From NCBI RefSeq assembly GCF_026967805.1, contig NZ_JAPVBG010000001.1:1069143-1133142 (forward strand): a stretch of DNA of 64,000 nt, read 5' to 3'. Positions 28,632-37,781 of the stretch are shown one piece after another (within the stretch, counting starts at the first letter, position 1; every line of letters starts with the position of its first letter). Under the pieces are notes generated by a model that was given only the letters and a program-made list of their open reading frames with translations, was not told the DNA's origin and did not search any database. The DNA is from Blastococcus sp. VKM Ac-2987. Its GTDB lineage: Bacteria; Actinomycetota; Actinomycetes; Mycobacteriales; Geodermatophilaceae. The translations under genes and the position numbers were made by a program.

Positions 28632-28771
28632 GTGCGGTGCAGGCCTTTCACGTCGGTTGCCCGTCGCAACGCCGTCCCGGCCCGGGTGCTTCCCGCGCTC
28701 CGGGAGCGTTCCGCCCGCCCCGTGCGTCCGGCGGAACGCCCGGAGTACGGACGACGCCCTGTGAGGGCCGG

Positions 28772-29389
28772 TCAGCGGCTCTGCAGCGCGTCCAGGGCCA
28801 CGGCCATCGCCGCCGCCACCCGGAAGTCCAGGCGGGCGTCGGGGACCGTCACCGTGTACCGGTCCCGCAACGCGACGCGCTTCTCGCTGCTCATCACCAG
28901 CGCGCCGGTCCGGCTGTCGGTGAAGTCGAAGTGGAAGAGGAACGGCACCGGGATGTTGTTCAGGAAGGGGATGAAGTTCCACACCCGGCGCAGCACCGCG
29001 ATGAACTGGTTGCGCTCCTGGCCGACCGCCTCGACACCGGGCGCCGAGAGGTTCCAGGTCGAGCGCAGCAGGCTGGCGCCGAACTGCTTGCGGAAGTAGC
29101 CGATCGGCTGGCCGTGCTCGTCGAGGACGTCGTGCTCGGCGCCGACGTCGAGCCGCTGGCGGGCCTTGAAGGAGAACACCCGCCGGCTCATCGATTCGTC
29201 GGAGTAGAAGGCGACCTCCTCCCGCAGCTTCATCCGCTTCTGCTGGGCGAAGGCGAGGAGCGGCCCCTCGCCGCCGTCCGGGCCGGCCGACAGGATCTCG
29301 TAGCGGTTCACCATGAGGGTGACCCGCTGCCTGATGAAGAACGTCGGCACGACCATCGGGGCCGGCTGGTGCGCGGGGGGAACGGTCAC
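28772..29389 (-). CDS. LURP-one-related / phospholipid-scramblase-like protein
   Basis: A 205-residue protein with the tubby-like beta-barrel pattern of LURP-one-related proteins: [17 protein letters not shown] near residue 17, [20 protein letters not shown], then [18 protein letters not shown]. It has no transmembrane segment or signal peptide. Function in bacteria is unknown; membrane binding is suggested for the fold. The GTG at 29389 has a GGAG site. Confidence 0.75.
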   Translation of the reverse strand: MTVPPAHQPAPMVVPTFFIRQRVTLMVNRYEILSAGPDGGEGPLLAFAQQKRMKLREEVAFYSDESMSRRVFSFKARQRLDVGAEHDVLDEHGQPIGYFRKQFGASLLRSTWNLSAPGVEAVGQERNQFIAVLRRVWNFIPFLNNIPVPFLFHFDFTDSRTGALVMSSEKRVALRDRYTVTVPDARLDFRVAAAMAVALDALQSR

Positions 29390-29498
29390 GAGGGTGCTCC
29401 GTTGCGGGTCGGGAGTGCGGGGAGGCTCATCCTGGCGGACCGGCGCCGGTCGCGGGCCTGCGCCGGTCGCCGTGTCGTCCGCCGGCGCCGCGCCGGGC

Positions 29499-29852
29499 TC
29501 AGCGGGGTGTCGCCGTCCGGCGTCCGGTGAGGGCGTCGTGCAGGCGCTGGACGAGCCGCTCCAGGGGGCTCGGGGTCTCGTCGCTGCGGGCCGGGCCGGA
29601 CGGCATGAGCACCCACAGGAGCAGGTAGACCAGCACGCCGGCGCCACCGGCGACGGCGAGACCGACGAAGCCGACCCGCCAGAGCACCGCGTCGATGCCG
29701 GTGTGGTCGGCCAGGCCGCCGGAGACGCCCCCGATCATCCGGTCGGTGCTGCTGCGGCGGAGCTGCGGGACGGCGCGGACGGCCGGGAGCGGCTGGTGCC
29801 GGGCCGGATGCTCGGTGGTCGGCTGGTCCGTGAACGGTTCGGTGTTCGTCAT
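29499..29852 (-). CDS. PspC domain protein, copy 1
   Basis: A 117-residue protein with a PspC domain (RRSSTDRMIGGVSGGLADHT near residue 33), one amphipathic region and one strong membrane helix (VGLAVAGGAGVLVYLLLWVL) before an arginine-rich tail. PspC proteins take part in envelope-stress responses. It is nearly identical from the PspC motif onward to a second copy at 34476-34820. The upstream regions are also similar. Confidence 0.88.
   Translation of the reverse strand: MTNTEPFTDQPTTEHPARHQPLPAVRAVPQLRRSSTDRMIGGVSGGLADHTGIDAVLWRVGFVGLAVAGGAGVLVYLLLWVLMPSGPARSDETPSPLERLVQRLHDALTGRRTATPR
29534..29760. repeat. Direct repeat copy 1 (within PspC gene)
   Basis: This segment aligns without gaps to 34514-34740, exactly 4980 bp away, in the same orientation. 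By eye I count about 19 differences over 227 positions. A short stretch upstream of both genes (29900-29916 and 34869-34885) also matches. It flanks the second succinate dehydrogenase region and could recombine. Confidence 0.85.
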
Positions 29853-30185
29853 GCCATCAGCGTGCCGAGCGTGGACTGCTCGGGACCATCGGGGAACCCA
29901 CGGATCCGACCCTGGTTCCCGGGTCGGGGTCGGGGCCGCAGCAGACCCTCGCCGGTCGCTCCCTCGACGACGTGACGGGAGCTCTCCCCGTCTCGGCGAA
30001 CAGGCGGTGGACTGCACCGGTTCCGGATGGTCGGGCCGACGAACGCCGACGGGAAGAGGTGCGGACGACTCGCCGGACGTCTCGCCGACGTCGCCACCAA
30101 AGCCCTTTCGTCCACCGGGGGTCCGTGATCCACTGCGCTCCTCCCCGCCGCGCCGTCGGCGTCAGCGACGAAGCTGGAGGCAGCG
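29853..30185. other. Gene-poor region upstream of the second sdh operon
   Basis: About 330 bp between the divergent PspC gene and the leader ORF of the sdh1-type operon. I see no supportable gene. The first 70 bp resemble the upstream region of the other PspC copy (shared CGGATCCG.CCCTGGTT). Confidence 0.5.
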
Positions 30186-30254
30186 ATGCCGATCTGGCAG
30201 GACGTGGCCGTGGTCCGGGCGACCGGCGCCGACCCGGATCTCCCGGCGTCGTGA
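30186..30254 (+). CDS. Short leader ORF translationally coupled to the second SDH membrane subunit
   Basis: A 22-codon frame, MPIWQDVAVVRATGADPDLP then AS, begins with ATG 30186 behind a good CTGGAGG ribosome site. It ends with TGA overlapping the GTG start (GTGA) of the membrane-subunit gene, which has no ribosome site of its own. Translation of the leader therefore probably delivers ribosomes to the sdh gene. Peptide function, if any, is unknown. Confidence 0.55.
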   Translation: MPIWQDVAVVRATGADPDLPAS

Positions 30255-31081
30255 CCGCCACCGCTCCCCGGGGGACCGGGGGGGTCATCCCCGGGCGAGG
30301 CGACGGCGGGCCGGCGCCGCGCCGCGCCGCGATCCCCGAGCGCACCCTGCGCACCGACCGGTGGTGGGTGCAGCCGCTGGTCACCGTCGTCGTGCTCGTG
30401 CTGTTCATCGCGTACTCGACGTTCCGGGCATTCCAGAACGCGCACTACTACGCCACGCCCTACATCTCGCCCTTCTACTCGCCCTGCATCACCACCAGGT
30501 GCGAGGGCGACAGCTTCCCGGAGTTCTTCACCGGCCCGTCCTGGATCTCCCCGGCGATCTACATCCTCGTGCTGCCGCTCGGTATCCGGCTGACCTGCTA
30601 CTACTACCGCAAGGCCTACTACCGCTCGTTCTGGCTCTCCCCGCCGGCGTGCGCGGTCGCCGAGCCGCACCGCCGGTACACCGGTGAGACGCGTCTGCCG
30701 CTCGTCGGGCAGAACATCCACCGCTACTTCCTGTACGCGGCACTGGTCTTCAACGTGATCCTGTTCTACGAGGCCTTCCGCAGCTTCCGGGACGAGACCG
30801 GCGAGTGGGGCCACATGGGGCTCGGCACGCTGATCCTGCTGGCGAACGCCGTCCTGCTCTTCATGTACTCGATCTCCTGCCACTCCTGCCGGCACATCGT
30901 GGGTGGACGCCTGAACCACTTCTCCGCGCACCCGCTGCGCTACAAGGCGTGGACCTGGGTGTCGAAGCAGAACGCCCGGCACATGCAGTACGCCTGGATC
31001 TCGCTGTTCGGCGTCGCCTTCGCCGACTTCTACGTCTTCCTGCTGGCCACCGGCACGATCACGGATCTCCGATTCTTCTGA
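30251..31081 (+). CDS. Succinate dehydrogenase membrane-anchor subunit, mycobacterial Sdh1 type
   Basis: A 276-residue protein with five membrane helices (starting near residues 40, 97, 155, 192 and 243). It is not homologous in obvious motifs to the B-type SdhC at 21.3 kb. It resembles the membrane subunit of the mycobacterial Sdh1 complex (Rv0249c type) in size, topology and gene order. Notable conserved-looking residues are SCHSCRHIVGG near residue 214 and AHYYATPYISPFYSPC between helices 1 and 2. The start overlaps the leader ORF stop. Electron acceptor is presumably menaquinone. Confidence 0.82.
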   Translation: MTATAPRGTGGVIPGRGDGGPAPRRAAIPERTLRTDRWWVQPLVTVVVLVLFIAYSTFRAFQNAHYYATPYISPFYSPCITTRCEGDSFPEFFTGPSWISPAIYILVLPLGIRLTCYYYRKAYYRSFWLSPPACAVAEPHRRYTGETRLPLVGQNIHRYFLYAALVFNVILFYEAFRSFRDETGEWGHMGLGTLILLANAVLLFMYSISCHSCRHIVGGRLNHFSAHPLRYKAWTWVSKQNARHMQYAWISLFGVAFADFYVFLLATGTITDLRFF

Positions 31082-31097
31082 GAGTGGGGCCCTCCTG

Positions 31098-32945
31098 ATG
31101 GAGCTCGAGCGGCACGAGTACGACGTCGTCGTCATCGGGGCGGGAGGTGCAGGCCTGCGGGCCGCCATCGAAGCCCACGAGAACGGCGCCCGCACAGCGG
31201 TGGTGTGCAAGTCGCTGCTCGGCAAGGCGCACACGGTCATGGCCGAGGGCGGCATCGCCGCCGCGATGGCCAATGCCTACCCCGAGGACAACTGGCGGGT
31301 GCACTTCCGGGACACCATGCGCGGCGGCAAGATGCTCAACCACTGGCGGATGGCGCAGCTGCACGCGCAGGAGGCTCCGGACCGGGTGCGCGAGCTCGAG
31401 GACTGGGGCGCGCTGTTCGACCGCACCCCCGACGGGTTGATCAGCCAGCGCGACTTCGGCGGCCACCGCTACGCCCGCCTCGCCCACGTCGGTGACCGGA
31501 CGGGCCTGGAGCTCATCCGCACGCTCCAGCAGCGCACCGTCGCCCTGGGCATCGACGTCTACATGGAGTGCACGGTCACCCGGCTGCTCACCGGTCGGGG
31601 TGGTGGGGCGGGTGACGACGGAGCGGCCGAGGACGGCGGTCGGGAAGAGGTGACCGGCGCCTTCGGCTACTGGCGGGAATCGGGCCGGTTCGTCGCCTGG
31701 CAGGCGCCCTCGGTGGTGCTCGCCACGGGCGGGATCGGCAAGTCCTACAAGGTGACGTCGAACTCCTGGGAGTACACCGGCGACGGCCACTCCCTGGCAC
31801 TGCAGGCCGGCGCGACGCTGGTCAACATGGAGTTCGTCCAGTTCCACCCCACGGGCATGGTCTGGCCGCCGTCGGTGCGCGGGATCCTGGTGACCGAGAG
31901 CGTCCGGGGGGACGGCGGCATCCTGAAGAACTCCGCCGGCAACCGCTTCATGTTCGACTACATCCCCGACTTCTTCCGCAAGGAGACAGCGGAGACGGAG
32001 GAGGAGGCGGACCGCTGGTACGACGACAAGAAGAACAACCGGCGGCCGCCCGAGCTGCTCCCCCGCGACGAGGTCGCCCGCGCCATCAACAGCGAGGTGA
32101 AGGCCGGCCGCGGCACCCCGCACGGCGGCGTGTACCTCGACATCGCGTCCCGGCGGACGCCCGAGTACATCCGCAAGCGACTGCCGTCGATGTACCACCA
32201 GTTCAAGGAGCTGGCCGAGGTCGACATCACCGCCGAGGCCATGGAGGTCGGGCCCACCTGCCACTACGTCATGGGCGGCGTGGAGGTGGACCCCGACACC
32301 GAGGCCGCCTGCGTGCCCGGCCTGTTCGCCGCCGGTGAGGTCGCCGGCGGCATGCACGGCTCCAACCGGCTGGGCGGTAACTCGCTGTCGGACCTGCTGG
32401 TCTTCGGCCGGCGTGCGGGCCTGGCCGCGGCCGAGCACGCCCTGCGGCGGACCGGCCGGATCGCGCTCCCGGACGAGGACCTGGCCGACGCCGCCCGCGC
32501 CGCCCTGGCACCGTTCGACCGGGAGGGTGGCGAGAACCCCTACACCGTGCAGCACGACCTGCAGCAGACGATGCACGACCTGGTCGGGATCATCCGGACC
32601 GCCCCGGAGATGGAGCGGGCGCTCGAGCGCATCGCCGAGCTGAAGGAACGGGTGGCGAACCTGTCGGTCGAGGGGCATCGGCAGTACAACCCGGGCTGGC
32701 ACCTGGCGCTGGACCTGCCGCACATGCTGGTGGTCAGCGAGTGCATCGCCCGGGCGGCGTTGCAGCGCGAGGAGAGCCGGGGCGGGCACACCCGCGACGA
32801 CTTCCCCGCGACCGATGACGAGTGGGCGAGGACGAACCTGATCTGCTCTCGCGCGCCCGACGGCTCGGTGGCGCTCACCCGCCAACCGCTCCCTCAGATG
32901 CCGGCCGAGCTGGCCGAGGTCTTCGAGGAGGTCTCGGCGTCATGA
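31098..32945 (+). CDS. Fumarate reductase/succinate dehydrogenase flavoprotein subunit (second copy)
   Basis: A 615-residue FAD subunit clearly distinct from the one at 22 kb. The Rossmann motif VVIGAGGAGLRAAIEAHENG is near residue 11. The FAD-linking histidine is in KAHTVMAEGGI near residue 45. Catalytic segments include VQFHPTGMVWPP near residue 250 and GGMHGSNRLGGNSLSDLLVF near residue 418. A variable glycine/acid loop occurs near residue 170. It corresponds to Rv0248c of the Sdh1 complex in mycobacteria. The next gene overlaps its stop. Confidence 0.93.
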   Translation: MELERHEYDVVVIGAGGAGLRAAIEAHENGARTAVVCKSLLGKAHTVMAEGGIAAAMANAYPEDNWRVHFRDTMRGGKMLNHWRMAQLHAQEAPDRVRELEDWGALFDRTPDGLISQRDFGGHRYARLAHVGDRTGLELIRTLQQRTVALGIDVYMECTVTRLLTGRGGGAGDDGAAEDGGREEVTGAFGYWRESGRFVAWQAPSVVLATGGIGKSYKVTSNSWEYTGDGHSLALQAGATLVNMEFVQFHPTGMVWPPSVRGILVTESVRGDGGILKNSAGNRFMFDYIPDFFRKETAETEEEADRWYDDKKNNRRPPELLPRDEVARAINSEVKAGRGTPHGGVYLDIASRRTPEYIRKRLPSMYHQFKELAEVDITAEAMEVGPTCHYVMGGVEVDPDTEAACVPGLFAAGEVAGGMHGSNRLGGNSLSDLLVFGRRAGLAAAEHALRRTGRIALPDEDLADAARAALAPFDREGGENPYTVQHDLQQTMHDLVGIIRTAPEMERALERIAELKERVANLSVEGHRQYNPGWHLALDLPHMLVVSECIARAALQREESRGGHTRDDFPATDDEWARTNLICSRAPDGSVALTRQPLPQMPAELAEVFEEVSAS

Positions 32946-33697
32946 GCTACGACGCGACGTTCCGGGTCTGGCGGGGCGACGCCGACGGCGGCGGCCTGCA
33001 GACGTTCACGGTGGCGGTGAACGAGGGCGAGGTGGTGCTCGACGTCATCCACCGGCTGCAGTCGACCCAGGCCGGCGACCTCGCCGTCCGCTGGAACTGC
33101 AAGGCAGGCAAGTGCGGCTCGTGCAGCGCGGAGATCAACGGCCGGCCGCGGCTGCTGTGCATGACCCGGATGAGCACGTTCGGGGAGGCGGAGACGGTGA
33201 CCGTCACCCCGCTGCGCACCTTCCCGGTCATCCGCGACCTGGTCACGGACGTGTCCTTCAACTACGAGCAGGCGGCGCGGATACCGGCGTTCACGCCGAA
33301 GCCGCGGGAGGCGGACGGGAATCACCGGATGCAGCAGGTGGACGTCGAGCGCTCGCAGGAGTTCCGCAAGTGCATCGAGTGCTGGCTCTGCCAGGACACC
33401 TGCCACGTCCTCCGGGACCACGAGGAGAACAAGGCCGCGTTCTCCGGGCCGCGCTTCCTCATCCGCCTGGCCGAGCTGGACATGCACCCGCTGGACACCG
33501 TGGACCGCCGCGACGCGGCCCAGGACGACTTCGGGCTCGGCTACTGCAACATCACCAAGTGCTGCAGCGAGGTGTGCCCCGAGGGCATCCACCTCACCGA
33601 CAACGGCATCATCCCGCTGAAGGAGCGCGTCGTGGACCGGAGGTTCGACCCGCTGACCTGGCTGGGCTCGAAGATCGGGCGTCGTCCGAAGGGGTGA
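32942..33697 (+). CDS. Fumarate reductase/succinate dehydrogenase iron-sulfur subunit (second copy)
   Basis: A 251-residue iron-sulfur subunit. The 2Fe-2S motif is CKAGKCGSC with a distal Cys in LLCMTRM, the 4Fe-4S motif is CIECWLCQDTC, and the third site is CNITKCCSEVCPEGI. The ATG overlaps the flavoprotein stop (ATGA). It matches the Rv0247c-type subunit and ends the operon. Having both SDH types allows different redox conditions to be served, as proposed in mycobacteria. Confidence 0.93.
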   Translation: MSYDATFRVWRGDADGGGLQTFTVAVNEGEVVLDVIHRLQSTQAGDLAVRWNCKAGKCGSCSAEINGRPRLLCMTRMSTFGEAETVTVTPLRTFPVIRDLVTDVSFNYEQAARIPAFTPKPREADGNHRMQQVDVERSQEFRKCIECWLCQDTCHVLRDHEENKAAFSGPRFLIRLAELDMHPLDTVDRRDAAQDDFGLGYCNITKCCSEVCPEGIHLTDNGIIPLKERVVDRRFDPLTWLGSKIGRRPKG

Positions 33698-33752
33698 GGG
33701 CGCCGGCCTCCCCACCCCTCGCACACCCGGGGCGGTGCCCCCTCGTCGGTGG

Positions 33753-34331
33753 TCAGGGCATGCCGTCGCCGAAGACCGGCCCCGCCGGCGGCAACGGGCG
33801 GCGGACCACCGGGCGCACCTTGCGCGCGGCCGGCAGCCGGCCGGTGTAGCTCTCGGCGTTGCCGCGGATGTGGGCGAGGTCGTCGTCGGTGGCCGCCCGG
33901 ACGACGGTGGCGGGGACGCCCGCCACCACCGATCGGGGTGGCACGGTCGTGTTCGGGGTGACGACGGCGCCGGCCGCGACGATCGAACCCGCACCGATGT
34001 GCACCCCGTTCATGACCACGCTGCCCATGCCCACGAGGACGTCGTCGTCGATCTGCGCGCCGTGCAGCACGACCCGGTGCCCCACGGTGACCCCGCGCCC
34101 GACGGTCAGGGGGAAGCCGGGGTCGGAGTGGAGCGAGCAGCCGTCCTGCACGTTGGAGTCGGGGCCGATGACGATCACTTCCTCGTCGGCCCGGGCGACC
34201 GCGCCGTACCAGATGCTCGACCGCGCGCCGAGGGTGACGGCACCCACCACGACCGCCGTCGGCGCCACGAACGCCTCCTCGTCGATCTTCGGCGCACCGA
34301 AGTGCAGCTCCGCGATGTAGTTGTCAGCCAT
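33753..34331 (-). CDS. Gamma-class carbonic anhydrase family protein
   Basis: A 192-residue left-handed beta-helix protein built of hexapeptide repeats (for example VVVGAVTLGARSSIWYGAVAR near residue 27). Three zinc-ligand histidines are plausible in CSLHSDPG, TVGHRV and VVLHGA. These proteins (PaaY/YrdA type) are predicted carbonic anhydrases or acyltransferase-like proteins. The ATG has a GAGG site. It faces the second sdh operon convergently. Confidence 0.88.
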   Translation of the reverse strand: MADNYIAELHFGAPKIDEEAFVAPTAVVVGAVTLGARSSIWYGAVARADEEVIVIGPDSNVQDGCSLHSDPGFPLTVGRGVTVGHRVVLHGAQIDDDVLVGMGSVVMNGVHIGAGSIVAAGAVVTPNTTVPPRSVVAGVPATVVRAATDDDLAHIRGNAESYTGRLPAARKVRPVVRRPLPPAGPVFGDGMP

Positions 34332-34475
34332 CCCGCGCCTCCCGGTCGTCCTCGCGGCCAGTCTTGCGGATCGGCCCGCGATCGAGGAGGGGATCGGTCG
34401 CGGCACCGTGGAGGGCGCGCTCGGCCCGCCGCGGTGGACCGGTCGGCCGCGGGCCCCTCCACGTCCGGACGGCGG

Positions 34476-34820
34476 TCAGCCGGTCGGAGGCGTCGCGCGG
34501 GTTCGGCTCAGTGCGTCGTGCAGGCGCTGGACGAGCTGCTCCAGGGGGCTCGGGGTCTCGTCGCTGCGGGCCGGGCCCGACGGCATGAGGACCCACAGGA
34601 GCAGGTAGACCAGCACGCCGGCGCCACCGGCGACGGTGAGGCCCACGAAGCCGACGCGCCAGAGCACGGCGTCGATGCCGGTGTAGTCGGCCAGGCCGCC
34701 GCACACACCGCCGGCCATCTTGTCGGTGCTGCTGCGCCGCAGCTCCGGTCGGCCGGGCGGGAGCTGCTGCGCGCCACCGGGAGCGTCTGCGGGGGGAGGG
34801 AGGGGAACCGAGTTCGTCAT
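34476..34820 (-). CDS. PspC domain protein, copy 2
   Basis: A 114-residue paralogue of the PspC protein at 29499-29852. The N-terminal 35 residues differ (proline-rich), but from RRSSTDKMAGGVCGGLADYT to PLEQLVQRLHDAL the two are nearly identical, including the membrane helix. Both are read from the minus strand and flank the sdh1-type operon and the carbonic anhydrase gene. Confidence 0.88.
   Translation of the reverse strand: MTNSVPLPPPADAPGGAQQLPPGRPELRRSSTDKMAGGVCGGLADYTGIDAVLWRVGFVGLTVAGGAGVLVYLLLWVLMPSGPARSDETPSPLEQLVQRLHDALSRTRATPPTG
34514..34740. repeat. Direct repeat copy 2 (within second PspC gene)
   Basis: Partner of the segment at 29534-29760, in the same orientation and at a constant offset of 4980 bp. 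Similarity of roughly nine bases in ten suggests a duplication kept alike by selection or gene conversion. Confidence 0.85.
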
Positions 34821-34949
34821 GGCTCGAGCGTGCCGCTGCCGCCGCCCGGCGGACATCCGGAGATCCCCGGATCCGGCCCTGGTTTCGCGCTCAGGGTCTC
34901 CCCCGTCACGTCGCCCCGGATGCCGACGACGACGTCCTGACGGCGGTGC

Positions 34950-35402
34950 TCAGCGCAGCGGCAGCGGCGTCGTGTCGCCGTCCTCGCGCGGGCCGAGGAT
35001 CCAGCGCTCCTCCGGGGCGATGGGCACGTCGTTGATGCTGGCCTCGCGCCGGTGCATGAGGCCGTCGGCGGCGAACTCCCAGTTCTCGTTGCCGTAGGAG
35101 CGCCAGGTCCGGCCCTCGGCGTCGTGCCACTCGTACTGGAACCGGACGGCGATCCGGTCGCCGGTGAACGCCCAGAGCTCCTTGCGCAGCGCGTAGTCCA
35201 GCTCGCGCTCCCACTTGCGGGTCAGGAAGGCGACCACCTCGTCCCGGCCGCGCACGAACTCGTCCCGGTTCCGCCAGACGGTGTCCTCGGTGTAGGCCTG
35301 CGCGACGCGATCCGGGTCCCGGCTGTTCCAGCCGTCCTCGGCCGCCTGCACCTTCTGCCGGGCGGTCTCGACGGTGAACGGTGGGAACGGGGGACGGGAC
35401 AC
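34950..35402 (-). CDS. NTF2-like DUF1348 family protein
   Basis: A 150-residue protein of the nuclear-transport-factor-2 fold, DUF1348 group. Characteristic sequence: [20 protein letters not shown] near residue 26, [40 protein letters not shown] and EASINDVPI near the end. Function unknown, often linked to small-molecule binding. The GTG at 35402 has an AGGAGG site. Confidence 0.88.
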   Translation of the reverse strand: MSRPPFPPFTVETARQKVQAAEDGWNSRDPDRVAQAYTEDTVWRNRDEFVRGRDEVVAFLTRKWERELDYALRKELWAFTGDRIAVRFQYEWHDAEGRTWRSYGNENWEFAADGLMHRREASINDVPIAPEERWILGPREDGDTTPLPLR

Positions 35403-35551
35403 GCGGGCCTCCTCGGGTCGGCGGCCGCCTCCCGGCCACCCGTCCCCACCCTGCCCGGAGCTCGCGGGACCGGCGAGCGCGCCGGGCGATGAGTTCGCGA
35501 TCGATGTCGGGTCTACTCCCCCGACGTCCACCCGACACGAAGGAGCCCCCC

Positions 35552-36091
35552 GTGGGTCTGATCGCCGCCAACCTGTTCACCACCGTCGACGGTTCCGCCG
35601 AGCGCCCCGACCAGTGGCACTTCCCGTACTTCGACGACGCGATGGGCAAGGCGGTGGACCGCCACACCGGGCGGTGCGAGGCCTACCTGATGGGCCGCCT
35701 GCTCCACGACCAGTGGTCGCAGTACTGGCCGGGCAACGACACCGACGACTTCGCCGAGTTCATCAACCCCGTCCCGAAGTACGTGCTGTCCTCGACGCTG
35801 GAGAGCTCGGACTGGGCCGGCACCACGGTGCTGCGCAGCCTGGACGACGTGCGGGCGCTGAAGGCGCGCACCGAGGGCACCATCGGCATGTCCGGCAGCC
35901 TCACCACGGTGCGGTCCCTGCTGGACGCCGGCCTGCTCGACGAGCTGGTGCTGATGGTGGACCCGATCGTGGTCTCCGGCGAGCGCCGGTGGACCGACGA
36001 GCTGGGCCGCACGCCGCTGGAGCTGACGCACTCCGAGGCCTTCCCCACCGGCGTCCTGCACCTGGTGTACCGGCCGGTCCGGGGCGCCTGA
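35552..36091 (+). CDS. Dihydrofolate reductase/RibD C-terminal family protein
   Basis: A 179-residue protein of the DHFR/RibD superfamily, probably an NADPH-dependent reductase of unknown substrate. It begins with [20 protein letters not shown], has [13 protein letters not shown] near residue 43, and the cofactor segment [20 protein letters not shown] near residue 108. The GTG follows GAAGGAG. It is divergent from the DUF1348 gene. Confidence 0.87.
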   Translation: MGLIAANLFTTVDGSAERPDQWHFPYFDDAMGKAVDRHTGRCEAYLMGRLLHDQWSQYWPGNDTDDFAEFINPVPKYVLSSTLESSDWAGTTVLRSLDDVRALKARTEGTIGMSGSLTTVRSLLDAGLLDELVLMVDPIVVSGERRWTDELGRTPLELTHSEAFPTGVLHLVYRPVRGA

Positions 36092-36169
36092 GCCCGTCCC
36101 CCGGCACCACACGCCGAGTGTTCGGCCGCACGCCACCTGGCCGACACCTGGGGTGCGCACGCTCTCGGC

Positions 36170-36406
36170 ATGACGGCGAGCCTCTTCGTGATCGGCATCC
36201 GGGTCGGGTGGATCGGACCTGACGTCCTGCCGGGGGACGACGGCTTCGCGCGCGCGCACGACGTCGCGCACGCGGTCGCCAAGCCGGTCGTGGACGGGCT
36301 CGAGGCCTCGCTCTGCGGGCAGCTGGTGCGCGCGACCGCGGCCCAGGACTGGACGTCCGACCGCGCGGCCGCCCGGTGCGAGGAGTGCGCCCGCCTCGCC
36401 GGCTGA
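36170..36406 (+). CDS. Hypothetical protein with C-terminal cysteine pair
   Basis: A 78-residue acidic protein of no recognised family. Cysteines occur in SLCGQLV near residue 48 and RCEECARLAG at the end, a possible small metal site. The ATG at 36170 has no clear ribosome site, so the start may be leaderless. Coding is plausible from codon use and similarity in style to small actinobacterial hypotheticals, but not certain. Confidence 0.55.
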   Translation: MTASLFVIGIRVGWIGPDVLPGDDGFARAHDVAHAVAKPVVDGLEASLCGQLVRATAAQDWTSDRAAARCEECARLAG

Positions 36407-36479
36407 GCGCCCGGGCCTTGATGTGCCGCGACGGCGACGGCACCATCCAGGCGTCGCCGTCGCGGAGGAGGGCAGGGGC

Positions 36480-37037
36480 ATGGTCACGAATGCCCGGATC
36501 GGGCCCGTCGAGCGGGCCACCCACCGCAGGTGGGACGAGTGGCTGCGGTTCATGGACGGCATCGGCGCCGAGCACCTGGACCACAAGGCCATCGCGCTGG
36601 AGGTCTACGCCGAGCTCGACGGCACCGTCGAGCGGCTCGGCTGGTGGACCCAGGCGGTCACGGTCGCCTACGAGCAGCACATCGGCCGGCGGGAGCCCGG
36701 TCAGCGGCCCGACGGGACGTTCCAGACGAGCGTCAGCAGGTCGACGCCGATGGGGATGGCCGAGCTCATGGAGCGGTGGCAGGCGTTCGCCGCGGGCGAC
36801 GCGGACGTGCAGGAGATGGTCGTCGACGGCGAACCGCGGGTCAGCGGCACCGACCGGCGGATCACCTGGCGGACCCGGGCCCGCGACGGCTCCGCCGTCG
36901 TCGTCACCAGCGAGCCGAAGAAGGGCGCGACCGCCTCCATCGTGGTGAACCAGATGGGGCTGCGGACGCCGGAGCTCAACGAGGCGGCCCGGGAGCGCTG
37001 GGCCGGCGTCGTCGGCCGCTTCCTGCAGGGCCCGTAG
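36480..37037 (+). CDS. DUF4287-like protein with C-terminal SRPBCC-like part
   Basis: A 185-residue protein. Residues 1-80 match a DUF4287-like pattern (RIGPVERATHRRWDEWLRFM; GWWTQAVTVAYEQHIGRREP; GTFQTSVSRST). The rest resembles a small ligand-binding domain (RITWRTRARDGSAVVVTSEP). Function unknown. The ATG has a GGAGG site within a long purine stretch. Confidence 0.72.
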   Translation: MVTNARIGPVERATHRRWDEWLRFMDGIGAEHLDHKAIALEVYAELDGTVERLGWWTQAVTVAYEQHIGRREPGQRPDGTFQTSVSRSTPMGMAELMERWQAFAAGDADVQEMVVDGEPRVSGTDRRITWRTRARDGSAVVVTSEPKKGATASIVVNQMGLRTPELNEAARERWAGVVGRFLQGP

Positions 37038-37167
37038 CCCGCCGCCGCGAGAGGGAGTCGTCTGTTGGCTGTGCGCTACCCCGGCGTGCGCGCGCTGCTC
37101 TCCTGCGGGCCACCTCCGGGCCGGAGCCTGGACGGTGCCCCGAACGGAATCCCTCCAGGAGGAAGCC

Positions 37168-37683
37168 ATGACCACGCCGTCCCCCAAGCCCTCGACCGCA
37201 CCCGACACCGCAGCGACCCGTGGCAAGCGCGCCGAGGACGACGCGCCCCGGCAGGAGCAGGACACCACCGCCGGCGCCCCCGTCGAGATGGCGGAGCTGG
37301 CTCGCACCCGCGACGAGGCCGAGGACCGGGCCCGGGAGCTGCTGTCCGCCCAGGTCCTGCAGGAGTCGCGCAACGGCTCCCACGACGAGCGGGCCCGCCA
37401 GCTGGTGCTCGCCGTCCGCCGCGACCTGCTCGCGGAGCTGCGCGAGCAGGAGCAGCAGCAGGCCCGTCGGCAGCTCGCCTCGGCGGCGGACAGCAGCGAG
37501 GACGCCGTCGCCGGCCTCGTGCAGGGCATGACGACGATCGTGCGCAGCCTCGTGCCCGCCGTCCTCGTCCGGCCCGAGGAGGTCATCGAGACCACCTACG
37601 CGCTGGCCGACCAGAGCCTGCGCGTGGCGCGCCGCTTCGCCCTGGTGGTCACCGAGAACATGCGTGGTCTCGTCACCACCTGA
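37168..37683 (+). CDS. Hypothetical protein, charged and coiled-coil-like
   Basis: A 171-residue protein with a disordered N-terminus (residues 1-45), a long charged helix (ARTRDEAEDRARELLSAQVL; RRDLLAELREQEQQQARRQL) and a C-terminal amphipathic part (VLVRPEEVIETTYALADQSL). No signal or membrane helix and no recognised family. The AGGAGG site before the ATG is strong. A hairpin follows. Confidence 0.72.
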   Translation: MTTPSPKPSTAPDTAATRGKRAEDDAPRQEQDTTAGAPVEMAELARTRDEAEDRARELLSAQVLQESRNGSHDERARQLVLAVRRDLLAELREQEQQQARRQLASAADSSEDAVAGLVQGMTTIVRSLVPAVLVRPEEVIETTYALADQSLRVARRFALVVTENMRGLVTT

Positions 37684-37700
37684 CCGGCCACGCCGCCCGC

Positions 37701-37739
37701 CCGGGTGGCCGTCGCGGCACCGACCCGACGGCCACCCGG
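37701..37739. terminator. Hairpin terminator after the coiled-coil gene
   Basis: Perfect 14-bp arms CCGGGTGGCCGTCG and CGACGGCCACCCGG surround an 11-base loop, ending the gene at 37683 and isolating the ECF41 module that follows. Confidence 0.7.
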
Positions 37740-37781
37740 TCGTGTGCGGACGACCTTCCCTACGGCTCCAGGAGCTGCGGG

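Noticed and set aside
29853..30250. In-frame N-terminal extension of the second SDH membrane subunit upstream of 30251
   Set aside because: The extension is arginine-rich, lacks a ribosome site and does not resemble family members; the GTGA overlap with the short leader frame explains the start better.
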